Origin: Cokeromyces recurvatus
Lineage: Eukaryota; Mucoromycota; Mucoromycetes; Mucorales; Mucoraceae
Assembly: GCF_025118155.1 (NCBI RefSeq)
Contig: NW_026251393.1
Location: 886,001-950,000 of the forward strand
Length of the DNA stretch: 64,000 nucleotides
Direction of reading: 5' to 3'
Part shown: piece by piece, positions 11,975 to 25,327 of the stretch
How positions within the stretch are numbered: position 1 is the first letter of the stretch
Layout of the letters: each line of letters starts with the position of its first letter
Notes under the pieces: generated by a model
Seen by the model: only the letters and a program-made list of their open reading frames with translations
Databases searched by the model: none
What the model was told of the DNA's origin: nothing
Position numbers and translations under genes: made by a program

Positions 11975-13029
11975 CAAATAGCTATTTGGGTTTTTATTAT
12001 TTTGTTCGCCCAAGCCAAGAAGTAGAACAGAAAATGAAAAATATTTTAGAAATGCAAAGTCCTCTAAACAGTTGCTGCTACCAAGTCTATTTGATAAAGC
12101 TAGTGTGAGTTTATCGTGTATTGTACCTGCATTTGATGAAAGTAAGCGATTACCGAAAATGCTAGAAGAGACAGTCGATTATTTAGAAACAGTTAAAAAT
12201 AAAGATACCACGTTTAGTTATGAAATTATTATTGTTGATGATGGTAGCAGAGATAATACTTGTGAAGTAGCCATGGCTTTTGCCAAGAAAATGCCTCATG
12301 TTGATATTCGACTTCTTGTTCTGGATAAAAATAGAGGAAAAGGGGGTGCTGTCACTCAGGTAATATTAAAAGGGATAATAATAATAAAAAGGCAATGTTA
12401 AGTGGACAAAGCTTTGTTAATATCAAGTAATAATAAAGGGAATGTTATCAGCTCGAGGCGAACTATGCTTAATGGTAGATGCTGATGGAGCAACTAAATT
12501 CTCAGATCTTGGTAAACTTTTAAAAGAAATGGATCGAATCAAAAAAGATGATAAGGGAGTTGTTATTGGTTCTCGTTCACATTTAGTTACCACCGAAGCT
12601 GTTGTTAAGGTAAATACATATGTCACTTGATGTATGCATACACACACAAAAAAAAAAAACTAAATTAGGGATGATTAGCGATCTTTTATTAGGAATTTTT
12701 TAATGCGTGGTTTTCACACATTAGTCTACATTTTTGGTATTCGTGGTATTGAAGATACTCAGTGTGGATTTAAGTTATTTACTCGTAAATCAGCTCAAAT
12801 TATATTCCCTAATATGCATGTAGAAAGATGGATTTTTGATATCGAATGTCTCATGATTGCTCAAATTCAAAAAATGCCCATTTCTGAAATTCAAGTTACT
12901 TGGCATGAGATTGATGGATCTAAAGTTAATTTAATGGTTGATTCAATGAAAATGGCTGTTGATTTATTACTTATTAGACTTAATTATGTTTTCGGCTTTT
13001 GGTCTGTAAATACTAAGAAATTCAAATAA
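11831..13029 (+). CDS. ALG5: dolichyl-phosphate beta-glucosyltransferase
   Basis: Four exons: 11831-11881, 11982-12359, 12439-12609 and 12679-13029. The protein opens with one membrane anchor ([20 protein letters not shown]). A GT2-family glycosyltransferase domain follows: [16 protein letters not shown], then [15 protein letters not shown], then [10 protein letters not shown], and the metal-binding DxD-type DADGATKF. The late motif [12 protein letters not shown] and [11 protein letters not shown] are typical of Alg5. The enzyme transfers glucose from UDP-glucose to dolichyl phosphate on the cytosolic face of the ER, supplying the glucose donor for N-glycan assembly. The first intron carries a T tract of about 36 nt just before its acceptor. 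Length and motif order are normal. Confidence 0.95.
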
Positions 13030-13072
13030 TAAATGTGTATGATTATATAATTGCGCTTAACTGAAAAATAAA

Positions 13073-13152
13073 CGTTTTTTTTTTTATTTCTTTTATTTTT
13101 TATTTTTATTTTTATTTTTTATTTTTATTTTTTATTTAAATAAATAAATAAA
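13073..13152. repeat. T-rich imperfect tandem repeat
   Basis: Repeats of TTTTTATT-type units lead into (TAAA)n just before the PMS gene start. This short spacer (126 bp between ALG5 stop and PMS start) must hold both the ALG5 terminator and the PMS promoter. Confidence 0.6.
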
Positions 13153-13155
13153 AAT

Positions 13156-16058
13156 ATGTCTATCACGATTAACGCTATTGATAAAGAATCTATTCATAAA
13201 ATTTGTTCAGGGCAAGTAGTACTTGACTTGGCTACTGCAGTAAAAGAATTAGTAGAAAATAGTATTGATGCTGGCGCTACCTCAATTGGTACAAGATAGA
13301 ATTAATATGCCACTTTAGTAGACTGAATCTAACATGATTACTTTCACATGTAGATGTCAATTTCAAAGAAAGTGGTATCGAGCGAATTGAAGTAATTGAT
13401 GATGGATCTGGTATTGATCCAGCTAATTATGAAACTCTAGGTAAAATGTTACAACAACAACAACAAAAAAAAAAAAAAAACTATGGTAATAATAATTTAT
13501 AACTTTTTTTTTTTATAATGGTAGCTCTCAAGCATTATACTTCCAAATTGAATAGTTTCGAAGATTTAGAAAAAGTACTTACGTTTGGTTTCCGAGGGGA
13601 AGCACTTAGTTCATTATGTGCACTATCTCAACTGACTGTTATTACAGCTACAAAAGATCAAGCACCAATGGGTATCAAGCTAGAATACGATAGAAATGGT
13701 ATTTTGATCTCTAAAACACCTGTTTCACGAACTGTAAACACCAAATCATAAAAAAATATACGTATATAATCTAATATATTTGTTTATCTAGAACGGTACA
13801 ACTATTCAATTATCTAATATATTTCATTCTTTACCTGTGCGATTACAAGAATTCAAAAGAAATATTAAGCGAGAATATAGCAAGGCATTGACTTTTTTAC
13901 AAGCATATTCAATCATATCAGTAAATACACGTATATCTGTATCGAATCAAACAGGAAAGAGGTAGATTTTATTACAACTTCCTTCTATAAACGTATATAA
14001 ATAAATATTTTCATCTTTTTATATAGACCAAGTATGAAAATCATGTCAACGACAAAAAATAAGGAAATCAGTGCAAATATTTCAAATATATTTGGAGCAA
14101 AGTTAGCATCACAGATTATACCATTTAAAGTAGATTTAGAGCCAGTTCTTGGGAAAGAAGGATCTTTAGAGGGTTATATCTCAAAGCCAGAATGGGGGCT
14201 TGGAAGAAATAGTTCTGATCGACAATATTTCTATATTAATGGTAGACCATGTATACTTTCCAAGGTGAGAGCATTTTTTTTTTAAATCAATAACTCTTTG
14301 GTTAACTTTTTCTTTTTCTTTTCTTTTTAATTATTAGATGGCGAAAACATTTAACGAAATATATCGTATTTTTATTTCTAATCAATATCCTGTTGTTATT
14401 GCTAATTTTAAAATACCTACAGATGCGTATGATGTTAATGTAAGCCCAGACAAAAGAACAATTTTTATCCATCAAGAAGCTAAGATTGTGGATGCCATCA
14501 TGAATCAGCTAAAGGAACAGTTAGAACCGAGTCGATCTACATTCCAAATTAACGCACTTATGTCTTTAGCTACATCTAATGAAACGCCTATATCAGAAAC
14601 TAAAAATCATAACAATGCAGATGATGAACAGTCAAATATAATATCGCCATTAAGAAACACAGTTAATAACCTATCATTGTTATCATCTTCACCAGCTCCA
14701 GCACTACGCTCTTTGCCGTCACTAAAAAGTTTTACTAATTCAGGCTCAATCACTAGGAAAAACAATAATGAAAGCATTTCAAAATATAACAAGCCAATAA
14801 GTATAAAACGATCATACGGTACTAGTACAGCAACAATAAATCCTTATATAAGCAAAAAGTCCAAAATAGATTCAGTTATAGATATAGATAATGCAGAAGA
14901 AGACAAAATGGAAGATGTTGAAACATCTGATACTAGTTTACTCAAGATGCAAACAACGAAAGCACCTGAAGTAGACACTAAAATAGAGGAAATGGAATTT
15001 GACACACGAGAATATGTGGAAACTGTTACTGGTATTAAATCATATAGTGGATTATGGAAAACAGTAGGACGTATTTTGACCATTAAATCTAATACGTGCT
15101 TTGACTATTTGAAGGAAAATAGCAATACGATTGAAGAAAACTCTAGCTTTATTTCAACATCAGAAACTATTGAAAATGCAGGAATAACAAATACAGCTGA
15201 TAACGAGAAAGCAACTAGAGCATTAAGCCGTGTAATTCATAAACCTGATTTTGCTAGAATGAAAGTAATTGGGCAATTTAACCTTGGTTTTATAATAACG
15301 ATATTGGATAATCAAGATCTTTACATTATAGATCAACATGCTTCAGATGAAAAATATAATTTTGAAATATTACAGCGAACTACACAAATTAAGGGTCAAA
15401 AATTAATTAGGTAAATTTTTTATTTATCCTTAAAACCCTCCTCCTTTTTATTAAATATGCCATTTAGTTCGCATGTTTTAGATTTAACAGCAGCTGAAGA
15501 ACATATCGTCATGGATAATCTTGATATTTTTAAAGCAAATGGCTTTGATGTACAAGTATTGCCTGATAATGAACCTACAAAACGTATTTGTGTCATTTCT
15601 CAGCCCGTTAGTAAAAATACAATGTTTGATAAAAAGGATTTTAGTGAAATTATATTTTTAATTAATGAACATCCTGGTGAAATGGTTCGTTGTAGTCGTA
15701 ACAGAGCTATGTTTGCATCTCGAGCATGTCATAAGGCAGCTCGTATTGGTGATAGTTTAAACAAAAGTCAAATGATAAAGGTAACGAAAACGAAAAGTAA
15801 ATAAATTTTTATTTTAACCTTTTTTCTTTTTTTTTTTAAGATTGTTCAACATATGGGCGAAATTGATCAACCTTGGGTAACTAAAAAAAAAAAAAAAAAA
15901 AAAAAAAAAGACCTGCATTAACTTATCTATTTTAGAATTGTCCCCATGGCCGCCCCACCATGCGTCATTTATTAAGTCTTTCGCATCATAAACAATTACA
16001 TACAAAACAAAAGCATACTTTATCGTTCACAGGAACAATTCCTCTATTTAAAGAATAA
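13156..16058 (+). CDS. PMS1: DNA mismatch repair endonuclease, MutL family (Pms1/PMS2)
   Basis: About nine exons. The GHKL ATPase domain shows [19 protein letters not shown], then EVIDDGSGI, and [16 protein letters not shown]. The transducer domain includes YFYINGRPC and [13 protein letters not shown] Ser/Thr/Asn-rich linker (about residues 330-540) leads to the C-terminal dimerisation domain with the endonuclease motif [12 protein letters not shown] and the terminal [11 protein letters not shown]. Both nuclease elements mark it as the PMS2/yeast Pms1 type rather than Mlh1, Mlh2 or Mlh3. It pairs with Mlh1 as MutL-alpha and nicks the strand carrying the mismatch. The penultimate intron holds a long sense-strand A tract. 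The stop codon lies inside an AATAAA at 16054-16059 and is only 8 bp from the stop of the convergent CDC43. Confidence 0.95.
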
Positions 16059-16066
16059 AAATAGGT

Positions 16067-17446
<1,380 letters not shown>

Positions 17447-17679
17447 TATTTGCAAAGACGCTGTTAAACTCGTGTTTTGATGAAGAAAAGAAAGTTAAAT
17501 TATTTTTAATTTTGCTCCGAAAAAAAAAAATACAGTAATTTTTCTTTCGATTAATATTTCGCATAAAATACAATCAAGCAATTCATCAGAATTACTCAAG
17601 TGTGCTATATTCCTTTATACATTAAAAAACGATTATAATTAAATGGAAAAAAGACTTATTTTTACTTAATTGTAGTCCA
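17447..17679. promoter_or_regulatory. bidirectional promoter CDC43/DENND11
   Basis: A 233-bp head-to-head interval, AT-rich, with one A10 tract near 17520. I cannot identify specific sites. Confidence 0.5.
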
Positions 17680-19661
17680 ATGTCCATTACGATTAAAAAT
17701 AACATTTTGGCTGTATTTATAGTTCAATTTGATGTTCATAAAGGAAATGTTATTGAATGGCAATATCCAAATGGTAAATAAATTGTACATACATACATAC
17801 ATACATATATATATGTATATAATATAACTAATTAAGTTGTAAATATGAAAATATAGATGTCGATTTAGAAGGTGTAGAGTATCAAGCTATTTGTAGTGGT
17901 TTGCATAGAGTAGAGTCAGATATTATGTAAGAGGCAAAATAACATTCTATACTGGTAAATATCTCAGTTTTTTTTTTATATAGTTATTTTTACCGTCAAG
18001 ATAAATATGGAATTAGTGTCTTTAGAAATATAGCAACAAATTCTATTGAAGAGAGAGGTGCTTGTATGAAGGCTATCGGGCTTCTTGTAAAACCAACGGA
18101 ACATACCGATTTATGCGGCGAAGTTTGGAGTCATGCCCCTTTTCTAAAAGAGGAATTGATGTATGTAATAATTGTATTCTATAATAACACTACTGAATAT
18201 TTTCTATTAGTAAACATATGGATTCCTCTTCAGAAGCTACTATTGATCCTAGACGATATGACTGTTTAATAGAATATTATACTCGTCATCAAATGAAAAG
18301 GGAATTCATAAATAAGGCAAACAATAGAACATATAGTGCTCCGAGTATATCAAGCTCAATTGACAATAGTAGCGTCAACTATAGTCTTCGAAAGATATCA
18401 ATACAAAATGAAGAAAGACAAGAAAACCATAATATTTTATTTAGTATGGATTCTTCTTTTCCTGATTTTGTTCAGCAATTAGGCCCGAATATATTTGTCT
18501 TATGGAAAGCAGCATTATTAAGGAAAAGAATTGTATTATTAAATATGCCGCCAATGGAAGCTACTTGCAAATATGGTATTTGCAAATAATTATTATTCAT
18601 TATTATTAAGTGTAGCTTATTCTGTCTCTTTTTCTGTCTAGTATATAATATTCATCAACTAGGACAGATACCAGTTCAATTTCAAAATAATAATAATATT
18701 CGCCCTTTATTTACTATAGGCGTTAATGATATACCTCAACTTGAAGAAATGAATCATCAAAGCTACATTGCATGTAAAATTGCATATATATATATATACA
18801 TATAACTTGATTTATATATATACATATATGCTTATATAGCTAATACGTACTCATTCATAGGTACATCTGATTCTATATTCCAATCAAAAACAAATTTATA
18901 TGATTTATTAGTTAGGTTACCACAACAAACAGCCTCTTTTGCTCACTATCAACCGCAAATCAAATCTATTTCTATGGCAACTGAACATAATTCAGCCGAT
19001 TTAACAAGATTTAAAATCTTATGGTCATTATTATCACCCAATATTCCCTGGTCTCAAGTGATAGATAAAGAACCTAAAGGTAGTTTCAACATGGTTTCTA
19101 CTTTATTCACAGGCATATGTTACTGGCTTTATGAAGAAAATAGATTAGATCATTATTCTTTCATGCCTACCCTTGCAGGTTGTAATTGGCAAAATTTGTT
19201 TGTTGGATCGAATATTAGAAGAGGCCGTTTATATATATCCGAGGAAGAAAACAGATTATTATTAATGCATAATAATGAAGAAGATACAACTGAAATTAAT
19301 CACAACGAAATATACCATGCCGTGAATAAAGATATAGCTACAAAAGAAATTATTTTAAGGTACAAAAAAAGAAAAAGATATATGTATTGTTATATTAAAT
19401 TTACATGTATTTCTATTTAGATTCTTCCATGACTTAAATTATTTCTTACTTGTCAAGTTACAACACATTTTATCAATGCGTGAAGAAAATGGAACTCACA
19501 ATCACTTAATTATGCTTTATCCAAAAGATATGGTACAATTAGGACTAGACCCTCAACATGATGCTTCATTTATCATAGAGCTTGCTCAGCTCTATTTTAA
19601 CAAAAGAGTTCAAGTATTTAGTTGGAGACATCTGTGTTATATCAGATCATGTTGCTGTTAA
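17680..19661 (+). CDS. DENN domain protein of the DENND11/LCHN family
   Basis: Multiple exons beginning with the ATG at 17680, followed by AVFIVQFDVHKGNVIEWQYP, the usual opening of LCHN (DUF2347) proteins. Further family marks follow in order: CSGLHRVESDIIYF, RGACMKAIGLLVKP, the core FVLWKAALLRKRIVLLNMPP, and near the C-terminus a DPQHDASFIIELAQLY segment matching the human DPQGDRSFLLDLL. DENN proteins usually act as exchange factors for Rab GTPases; the target of this branch is not well established. The frame ends in CCC, which could be lipidated, but a +1 frame over the last 30 nt is also open, so the extreme C-terminus is uncertain. It converges on the next gene with a 10-bp gap. Confidence 0.85.
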
Positions 19662-19671
19662 ATAAATAACT

Positions 19672-20599
19672 TTATGTTATAAGTATTTGCTTACAACGCC
19701 ATAAATCAATAGCCAGTCGTACTGTTTCTAAACATTTAGGTACACCTAACATAGTAGTTGAAGGTGGCAGTTTAGCTCTAATAGTTTCAATCTGCTCTTT
19801 GGACCAGAATTGCTGCATATAGTAATATGGTACTTGTTGTTGGCCTTCTAACTTTATATGAACATCATTTATATTTGAATCTAGTATTAAAACACATTGG
19901 TAATTTGTGAGTGATGTTCTCTGTTGCTGTAAAGCATTCATTGAAAACGTATCATAAATATGAATAGGATGTTTTGTAAATTCCAAAAAAGTCTGCTTCT
20001 TTAACATATTTTCTGTATGCTCTATCATATCTTTTCTAAAAGCAATTGAATTACTTCTAAAAAGACTCTTGTAAGCTGTAGGACATAAATTAAGTGAATT
20101 GAAAATTATTCAGCTATATGTGTACATTTATTACCTCCTTTTTCTAGCTCATTCAAAATTTTTCTATCAAGCTTTACATAATATCCAAATCCTTGCTTTG
20201 ATGCTCCTATTGTTGGGAAGGCCCAATAAAGCTTTGTTTGCGGATGCCAGGCAGTACTGAATCGAAGTAGTAATTCTAATTTGCTAAGGTTAACAATATA
20301 ATTAAAATAATTTATATTTTGCTCATCCTTACCTGAAGGAAGCATACGACCAGAAAAAGAACAATATCTTAATGGCGATGATAATATAGCCGCTAAATAT
20401 AAAGCATGTTAATATATTTTATATAAATGCTAATATAATACTAATGAATACCGTGAGGGCTTGTTACTAATTTCGCTTCTATTGAATTAGGCGATTGTTT
20501 TATAGTTTGACATAATTTGGATTTACTCGGCTTTTCATCTCTATAATTAACTTTTGTTTTCAAATCTTTAATTATAGCTGCAATGGTTCTTTTTGACAT
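19672..20599 (-). CDS. conserved-looking protein, not recognised
   Basis: Starts at the ATG at 20599 (MSKRTIAAIIKDLKTK). Three main blocks follow: one ending VTSPHG, one containing LRYCSFSGRMLPS and AWHPQTKLYWAFPTIG, and a C-terminal block with PPSTTMLGVPKCLETVRLA that ends in KQILIT. Two introns are likely, near 20452-20396 and 20130-20076. A third GT..AG pair inside 20330-20280 would break the frame, so I read through it. The composition is basic and soluble with no membrane helix. I recognise no domain. A mitochondrial role is possible from the basic N-terminus but is speculation. Confidence 0.65.
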
Positions 20600-20700
20600 T
20601 TTTAAGTGAAGAGTAAGGGGAGGAGGGCTTAATTATGGCAATATTATATTTTTTAAAACTCCTTATTTTTTTATTTTTATTTTTATTCATATTTGTATTG

Positions 20701-20741
<41 letters not shown>

Positions 20742-20755
20742 CTAACATTTAAACC
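20600..20755. promoter_or_regulatory. bidirectional promoter with a T tract, upstream of MED31
   Basis: A 156-bp head-to-head interval. A T tract of about 36 nt (20707-20741) lies just before the MED31 ATG at 20756. Poly(dA:dT) of this kind usually excludes nucleosomes in fungi; use here is inferred. Confidence 0.55.
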
Positions 20756-21267
20756 ATGCTGGATACAGAAGAGGAGAAAAGAAGATTTCAGATTGAACTT
20801 GAATTCATCCAATGTTTATCTAATCCTTGGTATTTAAATAGTAAATCAAACATTTCATTAAACATTTATGAAATTAAATGAACTGAATTTACAATTTATT
20901 CGTATAAATGTACATTCATAGATCTTGCACAACAGCAGTATTTTAAAGATCCAGCATTCCTTAATTATTTAAAATATTTGCAGTACTGGAAAAAACCAGA
21001 ATATGTAAAGTTTGTCGTGTAAAGTATACAAGGATGTAATAATGGAATAAGCCTGTTAATAGTAGATATATATATACATATAGCTATCCACATGCTTTAT
21101 ATTTTTTAGATTTGTTACAAAATGCTCAGTTTAGAGATTATATAAGCACCTCAGAAAATACCCAAGAAATGCATCGCATGCAATATTATCACTGGCAGTA
21201 CTTACGTAACCCACCAAAAGTAAATACAACAACTGTTGATGAAGTCAAAGAAGAAATAAACAAATAA
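20756..21267 (+). CDS. MED31: Mediator complex subunit 31 (Soh1)
   Basis: Three exons: 20756-20840, 20921-21018 and 21084-21267. The protein is about 121 residues, normal for Med31. It carries the family core: ELEFIQCLSNPWYLN, LAQQQYFKDPAFLNYLKYLQ, YWKKPEYVKFVVYPHALYFL, and a helix near FRDYISTSE and HWQYLRNPP. Med31 sits in the middle module of Mediator, contacting Med7 at the RNA polymerase II interface. The stop codon overlaps an AATAAA at 21263-21268. Both splice junctions keep frame. Confidence 0.95.
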
Positions 21268-21413
21268 AATACATTCATGTATTTTATTAAAAAGAGAAAA
21301 ACATAAAAAACATAGAAGAAAAAAAAATAAAAAAAAAATAAAAAAAAGAAAAGAAAATAAAGTAAAAGAAAAAAAAAAAAAGAAAAAAGCAAAATAAGGC
21401 TGTGGACTCCTTG

Positions 21414-21848
21414 TTAATTAGTGGTAGTTAGAGGAGTTGAAGGTAAACATGAAGAAGTAGAAGTAGATGAAGATAAACCTTTTGCTGTAATTCTAGTATT
21501 ACTACGCTTTAAAGCCATAGCAGTCTTCCTTGCTTGTTTTTTTTCTTCCCTTAAGGCTAAACGTGCTTTAGCTCTTCTTTCTTGTCGTGACAACGGCTTA
21601 CTATTAGTATTTATTTTATTACTATCATGATTTATGGTACTGTCAATCGTAGTAATAGGTAGCACTTTACTAGTAATAATAGGCTGTTCTTCCAACTTTT
21701 CTGTAGAGGACGAAATTATTTCTACCCAATCTCCTTCAACAGTTGTAGTTGTTTCCTCATATCTCTGCTGTTGTTCATAACTATTAATAAATGCTTGTTG
21801 TTGGACGTTATTACCATTATACCAAGAAGACAACCAAGCAGAAAACAT
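21414..21848 (-). CDS. small intronless protein with a possible LIR motif, unknown function
   Basis: A single-exon frame of 144 codons with ATG at 21848. The N-terminus MFSAWLSSWYNGNN is aromatic-rich. It is followed by EGDWVEI, which fits the W-x-x-L/I/V pattern preceded by acidic residues that defines Atg8-interacting (LIR) motifs. A Ser/Thr-rich linker and a strongly basic helix (RQERRAKARLALREEKKQ) follow, then a Ser/Thr tail. This order is loosely like metazoan TP53INP proteins, but I would not claim homology. The frame has coding-like composition and its own start, so I judge it real but uncharacterised. Confidence 0.55.
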   Translation of the reverse strand: MFSAWLSSWYNGNNVQQQAFINSYEQQQRYEETTTTVEGDWVEIISSSTEKLEEQPIITSKVLPITTIDSTINHDSNKINTNSKPLSRQERRAKARLALREEKKQARKTAMALKRSNTRITAKGLSSSTSTSSCLPSTPLTTTN

Positions 21849-22031
21849 TTATTATTTGTTTAAAAAAAAAAGAGATATTTATTTAACTTCACAACCACAG
21901 CTTTAAGAAAATAAAAATAAAAAAGATAATATGTATACTTTTATATAAATGTACATTATTGTAACTTTATTAATAACGTGATGAGATCATGCTTCGCTAC
22001 TTTATATAAACACGGCATTATCAAGTAAAAA

Positions 22032-23900
22032 TTATGATAATTTCAAATGACTCATAAAAAATGTATTGAGTCTCTTTAATGTAACTCTTGAGGGTGAAGC
22101 CTATAGTTATATGTTTGAATATAATAAACACGATAAATATAATATTATAAATATACCTTTTCCCAATGTGATATAATCTTGACTAGTTGGTGTTGGACCA
22201 ATTTTTTATCCACTACTATATATAAGGTTATTTCATTATGTAATTTATATATATTCGTAAATACTACCTCGTGCACTTTTGTCTTTTAATAATTGCCCAT
22301 CAAGATCAAAATAGTAAATTAAGATGGCTAATAAAATACCTACTGAGTGATCTTTACCTAATTGTATATGTGCGTTAATATTGCATACAGTATATATATA
22401 AATATACAAACACACATATACATATATATACATATTTACCTGTAGAACACTGAACAAGTATTTTTTTATTTTTTAAAATTGGATCACGTACAAAATCAAT
22501 TGCTTTTTGTATACTTGATCCAAATATAATTTGCCCTTTTTTACCTTCTGGTATAGGTAAATATAAATAGTGGTCATTTTCTATCGGTACCTCTTCTTCG
22601 CTATTACTGCAATTAATGACATAATCAAATACTTCCCAGCAATGAGGTGGTTTATTACATTTAGCAGAGTTACCAATAGCTAATGTAGTTGGTTTAATAA
22701 ATGCATAATTCTTTTCATTCGTCTCTTCTTCTAGTTTTTTCGATTTGTATAACAAGACTATATTTTTTACATTTCCTTCACATTCTCCTGAACTTGTCAA
22801 TATTTCATCTCGATGCTTCCACAACATATTTGGTGTTAATCCCTATATATATACATACATTTGTAAATATTATAGAATTATCTATTAGTAGATATTTTTT
22901 ACCATAGCCCAAGCTTCTTGGTCATCTCCTGAACCTTGTACATACAAGTACCCAGCCCTTAATTGATATCCAGCTTCTACTGCTTCAGAAGCACTTAGGC
23001 AAATCACAGGACAAAAATCTATGTCATCAGCATCAAAATCAGGAGGGGAGCTGATCAATGTGTCATAAGATTTAGGTGTATACCAAATGGGTCTTAGGGG
23101 TTTTTTTAACTCTTTGGAAACAGTTTCCATGTCAACACCCGAATCTAATAATTTTTCAACAAATCCATCAATTTTAGCTTCAATCTGTGCATGCTCTGAA
23201 CGAGAGACAGTGGAAGGTAAAGAATGAAATTCTACATCCCAACACTCATTATTATTACTATAACCTCGATACCTAGCAACAGCACGATTCACTGTGCAAC
23301 ACCAAATAGGTATTGTTTTCGATAAGGCATCTGGAATACGTTTTCCTTTTCGAGTTGAATCAACAATAATGCCGCCGTTATGTTTCATAAGAATGGGAAT
23401 AAGGTGAAGATTATTGCGTCGAATGTTGAAATCCCAAATATGCATGTGTCCATCGGTTGATTTAAAATAAGCTGAATATGCTTTTTTCTAAAAAATAAAA
23501 AATAAGTAAAAATAAATCATATATATACACACATAAATATATACATGCACAGTTATTTTTATTACCTTTGTACAATCAATATACCAAGAACCACAGCGTT
23601 CATTTGCTTTATTATCATTTCATTTATTAACACAATATTTATTTTTAATATGAAATTCTTTTATCTTTACCAATAAGTGCTAGATTAGGTAACAGATCTG
23701 TAATTTCCATAACAAACGATGCATCATCAACAATCGATCGAAGACGATTATATCTAAGCTCAGAACAAAATATGATCTTAGTCTTTGTATACTTTAAATA
23801 ACGGACTAAAATGAAAACTTTACATGTTTTTATCGTCATTTCTAATTAATTTTGACTCGAAATTAAACTCATTTCTCTCAGAAAATAGATCCTCATCCAT
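22032..23900 (-). CDS. RIT1: initiator tRNA phosphoribosyl transferase (Rit1)
   Basis: A multi-exon gene. The ATG at 23900 starts an acidic leader. After the first intron comes YNRLRSIVDDASFV, then CGSWYIDCTK, DGHMHIWDFNIRRNNLHL, and the core IVDSTRKGKRIPDALSKTIP with IWCCTVNRA. The C-terminal phosphatase-like part has ILVQCSTGKDHSVGILLAIL. Final exons add a short helix (VDKKLVQHQLVKIISHWEK) and ASPSRVTLKRLNTFFMSHL before the stop at 22032-22034. Rit1 adds a 2'-O-ribosyl phosphate to position 64 of initiator tRNA-Met, blocking its use in elongation. It occurs in fungi and plants. Motif order is complete. Confidence 0.93.
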
Positions 23901-24229
23901 GTTACAATCTAAATTACATTTTTTTTAAAAGAAAAAAGTAAAAAAATAAGTACTTATTCAACTTTTTCCTTTTCAAAATGATATGCCTAATACAGTACTT
24001 CAATAATGTGTTGCTAAATAGCTATTACTGCCGCTCTTATAATTACAAGTTATACATTTGTAAAAAATGAGCGGTCACAAAGTACAGTCTGATCGACAAA
24101 AAAAAAAAAAAAATAGTTCTACTGTAATCCAGAAGACTAATTTATGATATTATCAGGATCTGCTTTAACTTTTGCTTTTTTGTACAAAAGGAAAAAGCAT
24201 TGACTCAGTTATAATCAAATAACATTAGT
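23901..24229. other. AT-rich spacer at the edge of the gene desert
   Basis: No gene seen. The 5' flank of RIT1 and the start of a repeat-rich interval that runs to 32.9 kb. Confidence 0.5.
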
Positions 24230-24478
24230 ATTCTTAAATCAACACAATGTGTATCTGAATACTAACATTGTTTCATGATTCATGTTCTTGAACAGCTATT
24301 TTTATTTCTTTGATTTCAGGATTTATTAATATAAATACAAGCAGTTGTTTAAACACAAAATAATCTTTAACCTTTAATTCTTCTATCTCATTTTTATTTT
24401 ATTTTTCTTTCATTGAATAAAAACAGTCTCAAACTATACTTCCTTTTGTTCTTCTTCTCTTTTTATTTTTCTTTTCTC
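24230..24478 (+). repeat. dispersed repeat X, copy A (inverted relative to 29152-29362)
   Basis: Reads as the reverse complement of 29152-29362, with roughly four in five bases matching by eye and a short indel. The best shared core is CAGTCTCAAACTATACTTCC here against its complement near 29190. The two copies face each other across about 4.7 kb. Confidence 0.75.
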
Positions 24479-24509
24479 TTTATTTTTTTCTCTATTATAT
24501 TACGTTCCA

Positions 24510-24765
24510 TCACACCTTTATCAAGGTTATAAAAATAAATATTTAGAAATGATACGATATCTTATTTAGTTGACACATTTAGATGATTGGATGTCATTAA
24601 GTTTTATATTATTTATAAGATGTTATATACAGTAAGGTATGATGTCTTTTATTATATGTTCAGACTTATAGTTTGTCCTGTAATATGTAATTCATCTTTT
24701 CTAATATTGCTTATGCTTATATCCAGAGCCTGCTCTATAATAAATATCATAAAAAGGTTCATATC
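24510..24765 (+). repeat. dispersed repeat Y, copy A (direct copy at 29452-29685)
   Basis: Shares GGTTATAAAAATAAATAT and AGAAATGATACGATATCTTA with the copy at 29.5 kb and stays alignable to about the CTATAA near 24740. The small frames inside both copies are shadows of the repeat, not genes. Confidence 0.75.
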
Positions 24766-24929
24766 TACTATAACTCAACCGATATAACAAAGTATATCAT
24801 TTGATGTTACAATATAGCTTATTTATAATAATAATAGTAAATGTTAATAATAAAAGTAATTTTTTTTTTCTGTTCATACATATACATTATAGACTGTTCC
24901 ATAATCCAACGATAAGGATTACAAAAAAA

Positions 24930-25260
24930 AAAACGAGAGCAAATCAATGTAGTAGTACTAGTAGTAGTGGTAGTAGTAATAGATAATACTGGTATTGTGT
25001 AGTGATTATTAATATTAGTAAAGATGTGTTGGTAGTAGTATTGTAGTTGTAGGTATAAATGGCGGTGGTGGTATAAGTGGGGTGTTTATAGTAAATATAG
25101 CCCTATGTGTATCCTCTATTTCTGATGAAAGTAACACGGGTGTTTGGAGAGTGACTAGAATTCGCAGCATATTTAGCCCAAGCCTAGGCTGTGGAATCGA
25201 ATCACTTCAAGGGTTCCCCACCAAATCAAATGAACCCTTAATTTTTTTAATTATTCTTAT
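24930..25260. other. triplet-like AGT/GGT repeat and a GC-richer patch
   Basis: An AGT/GTAGT-type repeat at about 24945-25080 is followed by a patch of near-normal GC content at 25080-25240. The patch stands out from the surrounding AT-rich DNA. No conserved reading frame is evident. Confidence 0.45.
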
Positions 25261-25281
25261 TTTTGTACTACACCAGCAACT

Positions 25282-25283
<2 letters not shown>

Positions 25284-25323
<40 letters not shown>
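25284..25323. repeat. T40 homopolymer
   Basis: Forty consecutive T residues inside the gene desert. Confidence 0.9.

Positions 25324-25327
<4 letters not shown>

Noticed and set aside
20280..20330. A GT..AG pair that looks like an intron in the unknown gene at 19672-20599
   Set aside because: Removing its 49 bases shifts the frame into an immediate stop, whereas reading through stays open, so I treated it as coding.
24587..24787. Two similar short frames at 24.6 and 29.5 kb (MDVxKFYIIYKMLY start)
   Set aside because: Similarity reflects the dispersed repeat Y; substitutions do not favour synonymous sites and both frames end without conserved features.
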